A stretch of 64,000 nt of DNA from Chitinophaga tropicalis. Its GTDB lineage: Bacteria; Bacteroidota; Bacteroidia; Chitinophagales; Chitinophagaceae. The notes under the pieces are model-generated. The model was given only the letters and a program-made list of their open reading frames with translations, was not told where the DNA came from and searched no databases. Positions 8,334-15,501 of the stretch are shown one piece after another. The stretch lies in assembly GCF_009758205.1 (NCBI RefSeq), contig NZ_WRXN01000005.1:1-64000 (forward strand), in the 5' to 3' direction. The position numbers and the translations under genes were made by a program. Numbering within the stretch: the stretch's first letter is position 1; every line of letters starts with the position of its first letter.

Positions 8334-8581
8334 TATGAATTGTTACTCTTCTTTATGTGAATGCCATCAGTCAGTTTAATATCCATGAAGCTGAAGCCAC
8401 AGTATGCACAGGCGGTTAATCCATCCCTGTAGGCTCTTCCGGCGCCACAATTGGGGCAATCGCGTACTTCCATACGTGCTTCTTCAAAAGTTCCGTCCCC
8501 TCCGTAGTTCTGCTGATTCAGGGCTTTTTCCTTTAGTTTTTCCAGGAAGGATTGTGTCCGTTTTTTTTCTTCTTCGGGCAT
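8333..8581 (-). CDS. Small zinc-ribbon protein
   Basis: 82 residues. A charged N-terminal helix (MPEEEKKRTQSFLEKLKEKAL) is followed by a four-cysteine zinc-ribbon: CPNCGAGRAYRDGLTACAYCG, given here as two knuckles CPNCG and CAYCG separated by 12 residues. The rest is short and polar. Treble-clef and ribbon proteins of this size often act as adaptors. It begins 2 bp after the SPFH gene stop and overlaps the next start by one base, so it is tightly coupled within the operon. No specific partner can be read from the sequence, although the SPFH neighbour is the obvious candidate. Confidence 0.75.
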   Translation of the reverse strand: MPEEEKKRTQSFLEKLKEKALNQQNYGGDGTFEEARMEVRDCPNCGAGRAYRDGLTACAYCGFSFMDIKLTDGIHIKKSNNS

Positions 8582-8583
8582 AT

Positions 8584-9534
8584 TTACAGGAGTTTTAACA
8601 GCTCTTCTTTTTTAGCGGTATATTCTGCTTCGTTGATCAATCCTTCATCAAAAAGCAGTTTGAGCTTTTTCAGCCTTGCTGTCACATCTTCAGCCGGCTG
8701 GGACTGGGGCTGGGCTGCCGGCCGTTGCTGGTTCATGATCATAGCCATTGCCATTGCCTGTTTGGCAGCGTCATTCATTGTGGTATGGTCATTCCCGATA
8801 GCGTTGGCCATGTTAAATTGCGAGAATTTATTCATGTCGTCCACCATATTCATACCGGTAACGGTATCATAATGCTTCAGTACTTCTTCCGGTAATGTAG
8901 CGCTGACAACTGTAAAGCTGGTCACCTCCAGTCCCAGCTCGTTAAAATACGGCTGAATAAGCGGCTGTACTTTTTCATTCAGAGCAGAGAGATTACCGGC
9001 TACATCTATCACGGCAATATCAGCCTGTGCCAGTACTTCTGTAAACTTCGGCGCTATAAAGTCACGCAGTTCCCATTCCAGCTCTGTAATGGTCAGCTGA
9101 GGATAGGTACCAGCATACTCTTTGAAGAATTTTCCTATATCTGATATACGGACATTGAAAGAGCCGAAAGCGCGGACCCTTACCTGTCCGAATTGCTTGT
9201 CCCTCATCAATACCGGTGCAGGCGTTCCCCATTTAAGATTGAAGAACTGACGTGTATTGAAGAAATAGACATCAGCTTTAAAGGGGCTTTTGAAGCCATA
9301 TTTCCAGCCTTTGAGGCGTGTGAACAGGGGAATGTTCTCTGTTTCCAACTTATGTCTTCCTGCGGTGAACACATCGGCCAGCTGGCCTTCATTCAATAGC
9401 AGAGCAGACTGGCTTTCCCTCACGGTTAACATAGCTCCGTCCTTTATTTCCTTGTCCTCGTCAGGAAATTTCCACATGAGGAGGTTGGGGTCGGGAGTTA
9501 CAGATTCAATGATCTCAATAAAAGGCAATTGCAT
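8584..9534 (-). CDS. SPFH domain protein with C-terminal SHOCT domain (YdjI-like)
   Basis: 316 residues without a signal peptide or transmembrane helix. Residues about 25-215 form an SPFH/stomatin-like core resembling the YdjI or 'virion core protein' class: GAMLTVRESQSALLLNEGQLADVFTAGRH, FKADVYFFNTRQFFNLKWGTP, VRVRAFGSFNVRISD, LGLEVTSFTVVSATLPEEV. A Met/Gln-rich linker leads to a SHOCT domain at the end (RLKKLKLLFDEGLINEAEYTAKKEELL). Known relatives in Bacillus help recruit PspA-type membrane-stress proteins. Here the neighbours are ankyrin and zinc-ribbon proteins instead. Likely role: membrane-associated scaffold at the centre of the operon. Confidence 0.88.
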   Translation of the reverse strand: MQLPFIEIIESVTPDPNLLMWKFPDEDKEIKDGAMLTVRESQSALLLNEGQLADVFTAGRHKLETENIPLFTRLKGWKYGFKSPFKADVYFFNTRQFFNLKWGTPAPVLMRDKQFGQVRVRAFGSFNVRISDIGKFFKEYAGTYPQLTITELEWELRDFIAPKFTEVLAQADIAVIDVAGNLSALNEKVQPLIQPYFNELGLEVTSFTVVSATLPEEVLKHYDTVTGMNMVDDMNKFSQFNMANAIGNDHTTMNDAAKQAMAMAMIMNQQRPAAQPQSQPAEDVTARLKKLKLLFDEGLINEAEYTAKKEELLKLL

Positions 9535-9571
9535 AATCGATCAATATATATTAATAAAGTACCACTTTTAA

Positions 9572-10897
9572 CTAAGCCGTTTTACCAGCCAGGATCTTTG
9601 CCTTTTGCTCCTGGAATTCCGCTTCAGATAAGATGCCGGCGTCAAGTAATTCTTTCAGGTCAAGCAATGCTTTCTTTATATCCGGTACAGCTGCTGATGC
9701 AACAGGAGCAGTCTTACCTGTGTTAGTACTTTGCCCCAGCAGCAGGGCTGCTATTTCGTTAAATCCTTTGATGGAAGCATAATCGATCGCCTTCTGTTCT
9801 TTCGAATTCACTATGATAGCATCTGCGCCCTGCTCCAGCAAGTATTTCACAATATCTTTCTTACCTGCGGAAGTAGCATAATGCAGCGCTGTGTTACCTG
9901 ATTCATCCTGTATATTGACGTTAGCCCCACGTTCCAGCAGGAGTTTGACCATACTCAGGTGACCATTCTTTGCAGCTACATGTAACATGCTTTCTCCTCC
10001 GTAACTATAGCTGTGGTTAAAGCTGAAGCTGGCTTCCATAGACAGGTTATTGGATTCTTCCACCCAGCTGAGGTAGGTGCTCATGCTTTCTGTACTGCCG
10101 GAAACCGGTTGGCTGAAGTTCACATCCACCCCGTTATCCAGGAACAGGCTTACTATCTCTTTCTGATTATTGGCACAGGCGTACCAGATAGGTGAAAGTC
10201 CATCCTTCGATGTTACCTGTACATTAGCTCCATGTTGTACCAGCAGGTTGGTAAGCATACGGTTGGTATCGTAACAGGCAATGAGCAGGGCAGAATCGCC
10301 GGCATGATTCACATGATCTACGTTGGCATTATTCTCCAGCAGTAAGCTGACCATGGGCTGATTTTTGGTACGTATAGCCATCAGCAGCGGAGTATCACCA
10401 ATTTTGTTGGTAGCATTTACGTTGGCGCCATTTTTTATGAGCAGTTCTGCTATGTCTTTATTGCGCCAGGCAGCAGCTATCATTAGTGGCGTTTCTGCAT
10501 TGTTATTTTCCCCGTCTGCTTCCATGCCCTGTTCCAGCAATTTCTCCATCACTTCCCGCTGGCCGGTCCGGGCAGTAAGGTGCAGCAGGCTATTACCCTG
10601 GTTATCATTGATATTGAAACGGGCGCCTTTCTCCAGTAGGTAAAGCGCTGTCTGTTTCTGTTTTTGCAGGCAGGCGAAATAAAAAGGTGTTTCTCCGTTA
10701 TGATCTTCGTAATCAATGTCAGAGCCGGCTTCCAGTAAAAGTTTTACGAGGTCCAGGTATCCCTGGTGAGCGGCGTAATGAATGGCAGTGCGGCCTTTCT
10801 CATCTGTATAAGTTACATCCACCTCTTTATTGGCGAGCAGGATTTCCGCGATTTTTCTTTTGCCGCTTTCACAGGCAATTATAAAAGACATGGACAT
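9572..10897 (-). CDS. Ankyrin-repeat protein with C-terminal SHOCT-like domain
   Basis: 441 residues of ankyrin repeats, with at least ten copies of the G-x-T-xLHxA(A)xxGxxxxVxxLLxxGA pattern. Clear ones include GRTAIHYAAHQGYLDLVKLL and GNSLLHLTARTGQREVMEKLL. An unusual 40-residue Ser-rich insertion (SGSTESMSTYLSWVEES, near residue 275) interrupts the array. After the last repeat and an Ala/Pro linker, the protein ends with a SHOCT-like helix pair (LLDLKELLDAGILSEAEFQE), the same type as at the end of the neighbouring SPFH protein. No signal peptide. The gene is 3 bp downstream of a second ankyrin gene. It is probably a cytosolic binding scaffold that docks with the SPFH assembly. Confidence 0.9.
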   Translation of the reverse strand: MSMSFIIACESGKRKIAEILLANKEVDVTYTDEKGRTAIHYAAHQGYLDLVKLLLEAGSDIDYEDHNGETPFYFACLQKQKQTALYLLEKGARFNINDNQGNSLLHLTARTGQREVMEKLLEQGMEADGENNNAETPLMIAAAWRNKDIAELLIKNGANVNATNKIGDTPLLMAIRTKNQPMVSLLLENNANVDHVNHAGDSALLIACYDTNRMLTNLLVQHGANVQVTSKDGLSPIWYACANNQKEIVSLFLDNGVDVNFSQPVSGSTESMSTYLSWVEESNNLSMEASFSFNHSYSYGGESMLHVAAKNGHLSMVKLLLERGANVNIQDESGNTALHYATSAGKKDIVKYLLEQGADAIIVNSKEQKAIDYASIKGFNEIAALLLGQSTNTGKTAPVASAAVPDIKKALLDLKELLDAGILSEAEFQEQKAKILAGKTA

Positions 10898-10900
10898 GGA

Positions 10901-12082
10901 CTATACCTTATGTTTTAATAATAGTTCAACTGTTTTAGACTTGAGATTATCCTGTACGGCCAGCATCATGGGTGTCTGGTCCTGATCGTTGGTAGCATTA
11001 GGGTCTGCATCATTCTCAATGAGCAGCTTTACCTTGCGGTACAATTGCCGGGCGGCTTCCTGTTCATAGTTCACATTATAAGCGCATACTTTGTGCAGCA
11101 ACGTATTTCCTGCATCATCTTTCCTGTTTACATCTACCACTCCGGTTTGCAATACAGCTTCCAGCATTTCAGCCGGCTGTTCGCAGAGCCAGTCCAGTGC
11201 GGATTTTTCTCTTCCGTAGTGTGGAGATGTCTGGTATACATCGGCCCCGTCGTTCACCAGGGCTTTCAACAGTGCAGCCTCTATTTCGGTTCCCCTTCTA
11301 CGCATGCGTACAGCGCCGAGCAACAGTGTTTCGCCGTTCTTATTAACGATATTGAAGTCTGGTGGGGTGAAAGCAGCAAGCCGCCTGTAAGTATCTGTAT
11401 CGCAAACCTGGTGGACCAGAGCGGCATAAAACGGCGTTTCTCCGTTCCTGTCAGGCTGGTTGAGGTCTGCTCCGTTCTGCAGCAGGAAGTCGATGTATTG
11501 CTTTTTATTCTTGTTAATGGCGAAGTGCAGGGGTGTGTCTCCGACAATATTTCCTTCATTAACGTCTAGTCCCTGTTCCAGCAGGAAAGCGAAATATTCC
11601 AGGCCTTTTTCTTCCCGGATGCCGAATTCCTGTATAATCTTATACAGGTAGCCTGCATTTGCATTGTCTTTATATTGTACATTGCAACCTGCATCTACCA
11701 GTGCGCGGATGGTCTCTATCGGGGCCTGGCTCACAAATGCAACCTCCAGTAATGTCCTATTCTGAACAGCATCATTGATATTATCCAGCTTTGAGATAAA
11801 ATCACGCAGGAATTGCTGTTGTTCATCCTCAGATGTTATTTGCCTGAAGAGAGTCTCAAAAATAGTACCATCCAGCTTTTCGTACTCATAAAGGTCCATT
11901 TCTACAGAACCGTTGTCTGCCAGTTCCAGTATCAGCCCATAGGCTTTAGCCTTCAGCAGGTTCTCAAATATCTGTCTGCTCTCATAACCTGGCAGGTTAC
12001 GGGGGATCTTTTCTCCCTGCTGAAGAAGGGCTGAGGCTTCCATCAGGCTGTTTTTCTTCAATGCGTTTACCAATGCATTCAT
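10901..12082 (-). CDS. Ankyrin-repeat protein, first gene of the operon
   Basis: 393 residues. The N-terminal 130 residues are helical with weak repeats (MNALVNALKKNSLMEASALLQQGEKI). The remainder contains recognisable ankyrin units such as GDTPLHFAINKNKKQYIDFLL, GETPFYAALVHQV and GNTLLHKVCAYNV, ending with DQTPMMLAVQDNLKSKTVELLL. It has no SHOCT domain, unlike the next gene. No signal peptide or membrane span is seen, so it is likely cytosolic. A weak -7-like box on the minus strand (CGAAGATA on the plus strand, 12120-12127) may drive the whole six-gene transcript. Partners are unknown. Confidence 0.88.
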   Translation of the reverse strand: MNALVNALKKNSLMEASALLQQGEKIPRNLPGYESRQIFENLLKAKAYGLILELADNGSVEMDLYEYEKLDGTIFETLFRQITSEDEQQQFLRDFISKLDNINDAVQNRTLLEVAFVSQAPIETIRALVDAGCNVQYKDNANAGYLYKIIQEFGIREEKGLEYFAFLLEQGLDVNEGNIVGDTPLHFAINKNKKQYIDFLLQNGADLNQPDRNGETPFYAALVHQVCDTDTYRRLAAFTPPDFNIVNKNGETLLLGAVRMRRRGTEIEAALLKALVNDGADVYQTSPHYGREKSALDWLCEQPAEMLEAVLQTGVVDVNRKDDAGNTLLHKVCAYNVNYEQEAARQLYRKVKLLIENDADPNATNDQDQTPMMLAVQDNLKSKTVELLLKHKV

Positions 12083-12188
12083 GTTGGATCGGATGTAATT
12101 TAGTCTGGGTTATATAAAACGAAGATAGGATATGTCCCCCTATCAATAAATCGCTATTTTTAGTGAGTTTCCCGAACAATGTATTTAC

Positions 12189-13601
12189 TCACTTCTTATA
12201 TTCAAAGCAACCAAGGTCCGGGCTATTCCCTGAGTAAGGCAGTCCGGCATCTATTCCTTTATCTACCAGGTCACTTCCTGCTGCAAGATGCAGAAAATCG
12301 TTGACAGGCAATGTAAAATCTGCGTTACGCGCCTGCGTTAGCAAAGATGCTGTAAGGCTTGCAAAATCTGCATCTGTGATACTTATATTGCTTAATTGAA
12401 AGTAGTTATTGCTTACATTGCATTTAGCCAGATCAATATTGATGATCTCGCTGGAAGTTGCTTTATAGCCCAGGTTATTCTTCAGCGTATGTCCGTATCC
12501 TGGTACATCTGCGGTATAATCAGCGCTCCTGTTAAGCATATTATAATTAACCGGGTTTTTATAGGCGGTATTATTATACCAGTCTGTGCCACCAAGATGG
12601 TGATTGGCGTAAAAGCCAGCCGTCCTGTTTTCGACAGCCAGGCAGAATTTAACGGTGTGGCGGGGAATAACGGGTGGGACCCTGCTGAAGTCGGTTACAC
12701 CGAACCCGCCGATCTTGAATCCCAGTCCATTAGCCAGTTTTACAAATGAGGGGGAATAGCCGTTATGGAAAGACCAGCAGTTATCGAATGTAATAGCCTC
12801 CATGGCATTGATACAGTCAAATCCGTCATCGCTGTTAAACCATGCCCGGCATCCTCTGAAAACGTTGCCTGTATAACCTGCCCCACTTTTATTAGGATGG
12901 CATCCGAAGCCATCTACATTGCCGCCTTTTTTATCTTCAGAAACATCATCCCAGTTGTTGTAAGCATCGCAATTCAGTACCAGGTTATTGCCTCCTTTTG
13001 TCAGGTAAAAGCCGTTAGCCTTGCCATCATGCATTTTAAGTCCTTCGTAGATATTATTGCTGCCTTCGTTACGGAAGCATTCACTCTGCGTATGCCCGGT
13101 AAGCGTTACCTGTACACCTTTTACGTCCAGTCCTTTAATTGTGATATAAGATCCTGTAATGAGGAAAGCTGTGATACGTTTCTCTGCTGGTTTCACATTA
13201 CTGAAGTCAAACACGGGTTTTTCACCCGGATAGGCCAAATACTGTATCCTGGCGCTGGCTGTGCCGCTTTTGTTGAGATAGGTAACGCAGGCGTATAACG
13301 ATTCTGTCCTGGCTATCTGGGCTTCTGACATAACGTAGTTACCCCCACGTATATAGACGATATCTCCTGCAATTGCGGCGGTTTGTGCCCGCTGAATGGT
13401 CAGGAAGGGAGAATTGACAGAACCGTCGTTATTGTCGTTCCCTGTCGGAGCAACATAATAGGTTTTAACAGCCTGAGGACCAACAGCGGTAAGTTTAGCG
13501 GCTTTCAGTGTTTCCGGTTTTGCACAACCAATGACGCTCACAGCTATAAGGATAGCCAAACTCCTGTGGCGTAAACAATTAAGGGGGAATCGGTTCTTCA
13601 T
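12189..13601 (-). CDS. Pectate lyase-like right-handed beta-helix protein (PL9-like), probable lipoprotein
   Basis: 470 residues. The N-terminus has a signal peptide ending in the lipobox VIGC (Cys near residue 26). The body is a right-handed parallel beta-helix with the typical entrance YYVAPTGNDNNDGSVNSPFLTIQRA. The region NVDGFGCHPNKSGAG, NVFRGCRAWFNSDDGFDCI, WSFHNGY and NGLGFKIGG matches the polysaccharide lyase family 9 pattern, whose Asp cluster binds calcium (here the SDDGFD and NVDGF acids) and whose catalytic base is a Lys, possibly the one in GFKIGG. It would cleave pectic polysaccharide at the cell surface. It ends 106 bp before the ankyrin operon and is not clearly co-transcribed with it. 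Confidence 0.82.
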   Translation of the reverse strand: MKNRFPLNCLRHRSLAILIAVSVIGCAKPETLKAAKLTAVGPQAVKTYYVAPTGNDNNDGSVNSPFLTIQRAQTAAIAGDIVYIRGGNYVMSEAQIARTESLYACVTYLNKSGTASARIQYLAYPGEKPVFDFSNVKPAEKRITAFLITGSYITIKGLDVKGVQVTLTGHTQSECFRNEGSNNIYEGLKMHDGKANGFYLTKGGNNLVLNCDAYNNWDDVSEDKKGGNVDGFGCHPNKSGAGYTGNVFRGCRAWFNSDDGFDCINAMEAITFDNCWSFHNGYSPSFVKLANGLGFKIGGFGVTDFSRVPPVIPRHTVKFCLAVENRTAGFYANHHLGGTDWYNNTAYKNPVNYNMLNRSADYTADVPGYGHTLKNNLGYKATSSEIINIDLAKCNVSNNYFQLSNISITDADFASLTASLLTQARNADFTLPVNDFLHLAAGSDLVDKGIDAGLPYSGNSPDLGCFEYKK

Positions 13602-13708
13602 GGGTTTAAATTATCAAATAAATTTAGTTAACATTATCCACTGATTGATGGTGGTGTATCAGTTTGAACTTTTTTGCCAGGGGTATTGCCCTGCAGGCCA
13701 AACTGAGA

Positions 13709-13740
13709 CACTATCTGATTGTTATTTCAATCAGATAGTG
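13709..13740. terminator. Perfect hairpin between PL9-like and Crp/Fnr genes
   Basis: 13-bp stem CACTATCTGATTG / CAATCAGATAGTG with loop TTATTT, 4 bp past the stop of the minus-strand Crp/Fnr gene. The T-run on the minus side is weak. Just upstream, 13655-13675 resembles the outer flank of the dispersed palindromic elements (TATCAGTTT). Confidence 0.65.
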
Positions 13741-13744
13741 TAAT

Positions 13745-14332
13745 TTATAAATTATTTTGTTTAAGCCGTGCATGTCTGATACGGCTAAGTGTTTCTCTGG
13801 ATACGCCAAGAAAAGACGCCACCATATGTAGGGGTACACGTCTGAAAATGTCAGGGTATGAAGTAATGAAATCTTCGTATTTCTCTTCAGAAGTATAACT
13901 GATATTCTTCAGGATGCGTTGTTGGCTGATATCTAAGCTATTTGCCTTCAATTGATCTGAAAGGCCCTTAAATGTGGGAATTGCAGTAGCTAATTCCTCA
14001 AATTCGTCCCGTCTCCACAACATTACTTCTGAATCTTCCAGCGCTTCTATATTATATACTGACGGTGTCTGGTTATTATAGCTTTCATGGTCTATGGTCC
14101 ATGTATCTTCAGGTGCAAACCGCATAATATATTCAGTGCCATCATCCTTTCTACGGTAAGTATATAACAGCCCTTTAGAAACAAATATTTTATACTGGCA
14201 TACTTCTCCTTCTTTCAGCAACAGATGTCTTCTGCGCAATTTCTTCATTGTTGCGAGGGAGCATATATATTTCAGCTGATCTTTAGTAAGATCTGCTCTG
14301 GACATCATATAGTTTTCGAAAGCTTCAAACAT
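13745..14332 (-). CDS. Crp/Fnr family transcriptional regulator
   Basis: 195 residues. Beta-roll sensor domain with LRRRHLLLKEGEVCQYKIFVSKGLLYTYRR and an acidic, aromatic-rich middle, followed by a helix-turn-helix VPLHMVASFLGVSRETLSRIRH. It is the same length as the paralogue at 6374 but clearly diverged. It is transcribed away from the epimerase gene at 14456 across a 123-bp region that contains two perfect inverted repeats, so autoregulation together with control of the epimerase is likely. The cyclic-nucleotide ligand pocket is not conserved, and the signal is unknown. Confidence 0.88.
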   Translation of the reverse strand: MFEAFENYMMSRADLTKDQLKYICSLATMKKLRRRHLLLKEGEVCQYKIFVSKGLLYTYRRKDDGTEYIMRFAPEDTWTIDHESYNNQTPSVYNIEALEDSEVMLWRRDEFEELATAIPTFKGLSDQLKANSLDISQQRILKNISYTSEEKYEDFITSYPDIFRRVPLHMVASFLGVSRETLSRIRHARLKQNNL

Positions 14333-14345
14333 CGCTGAAATTCAA

Positions 14346-14392
14346 TTTGATTCAAAGTTAGGTCAAATGACCTCAAAAAATTGTGTCAAATG
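14346..14392. promoter_or_regulatory. Operator-like inverted repeats in the Crp/Fnr-epimerase intergenic region
   Basis: Two perfect inverted repeats: TTTGA-T-TCAAA (14346-14356) and AGGTCA-AA-TGACCT (14360-14373). The word GTCAAATG of the second recurs at 14385-14392, 23 bp (about two turns) further on. A CAAATTTG box, one mismatch from TAnnTTTG, lies near 14418. These are plausible binding sites for the adjacent Crp/Fnr protein. Confidence 0.55.
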
Positions 14393-14455
14393 CCCTTGTT
14401 TCAGGGCAGCCTTCCGTCTCAAATTTGCATTGTTTACTAAACTAAAGTACAGAAT

Positions 14456-15352
14456 ATGCGTGTTTTTGTAACAGGGGCAACGGGCTTTATTGGCTCGGCC
14501 GTTGTCCGGGAATTAATTGGCGCTGGTCACCAGGTCCTGGGGCTTACCCGCTCAGATGCTGGCGCTCAGTCTCTTATAGCTGCCGGCGCCCAGGTGCACA
14601 GGGGAGATCTTATGGACCTGGAAAGTCTCCGGAGTGGCGCTGCCAAGGCTGATGGTGTGATCCATACAGCCTTTGTTCATGATTTCACTAAATTCCAGGA
14701 AAGCTGTGAGATAGAGAAACGCGCCCTTGAAGCGCTGGGCTCAGCGTTAGCCGGTTCCAGCCGTCCCCTGCTTATCAGTTCCGGAACGGGATTGCTCAAG
14801 GGTGGATTCCTGGCTACAGAGGAATATGTCTCCGCTTCCAGCCTGTCCTCTTCTCCCCGTATCATCTCGGAAGAAATGACTGGTTTGCTGACAGAGCGTG
14901 GTGTATGTGCATCGGCAGTGCGTCTTCCGCCATCTGTACATGGGGAGGGCGACCATGGTTTCATCTCTATTCTCATTAAAATTGCCCGTGAGAAAGGCGC
15001 TTCGGCCTACATAGGCGAAGGGCTTAACCGCTGGCCGTCCGTGCACCGGTTTGATGCGGCGCATCTTTTCAGGCTGGCGCTGGAAAAAGGGGTTGGAGGT
15101 GTCCGCTATCATGCGGTTGCAGAGGAAGGTATACTGTTCCGGGACATTGCCGGTATAATAGGCAAACACCTGAACGTGCCGGTTGTGAGCAAGTCTATGG
15201 AAGAAGCGGCTGCTCATTTTGACTGGTTCTCTTATTTTGCAGCAATTGATAACCATGTGTCAAGTGAACGCACCCGGGAACAACTGGGATGGCAGCCCAA
15301 ACAGATCGGCCTGCTCCAGGATATTGACCTGGGACATTATTTCAGATCCTGA
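14456..15352 (+). CDS. NAD(P)-dependent epimerase/dehydratase-like SDR
   Basis: 298 residues of an extended or atypical short-chain dehydrogenase. The Rossmann dinucleotide motif TGATGFIG lies at residues 6-13, followed by GHQVLGLTRSDAGAQSL and HRGDLMD. Catalytic-region sequence SSGTGLLKGGF and SARIIS-like stretches follow, but the canonical YxxxK is not evident at the expected place, so it resembles the atypical NAD-binding SDRs related to YeeZ or DFR-like proteins. It is divergent from a Crp/Fnr regulator gene and has its own terminator. The substrate is unknown. Confidence 0.85.
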   Translation: MRVFVTGATGFIGSAVVRELIGAGHQVLGLTRSDAGAQSLIAAGAQVHRGDLMDLESLRSGAAKADGVIHTAFVHDFTKFQESCEIEKRALEALGSALAGSSRPLLISSGTGLLKGGFLATEEYVSASSLSSSPRIISEEMTGLLTERGVCASAVRLPPSVHGEGDHGFISILIKIAREKGASAYIGEGLNRWPSVHRFDAAHLFRLALEKGVGGVRYHAVAEEGILFRDIAGIIGKHLNVPVVSKSMEEAAAHFDWFSYFAAIDNHVSSERTREQLGWQPKQIGLLQDIDLGHYFRS

Positions 15353-15376
15353 GAAGCCCCAATCTTTATTCTTCTG

Positions 15377-15410
15377 AAATCCCTTTGCTCCTGGCAAAGG
15401 GATTTTTTGT
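15377..15410 (+). terminator. Intrinsic terminator after the epimerase gene
   Basis: 12-bp stem AAATCCCTTTGC / GCAAAGGGATTT with loop TCCTG, then a T-run. It lies upstream of the sensor kinase gene, which argues against an upstream TTG start for that gene at 15385. Confidence 0.9.
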
Positions 15411-15501
15411 GCATATTTTCAGTTGGCAGCAGGCTTTTTTTATTAGCCTATTATTTACTATATTCATATGTTTCCACGGCCAATATGAAAAGAGAACCCT
15501 G

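Noticed and set aside
7013..12082. Classical Ter or Psp stress operon
   Set aside because: No TerB/TerD, PspA or TPM-domain gene was found; only the SPFH-SHOCT protein overlaps with those systems.
15385..15501. Upstream extension of the sensor kinase (TTG at 15385)
   Set aside because: The start lies inside the terminator hairpin of the preceding gene, and a clean signal peptide begins at 15502.
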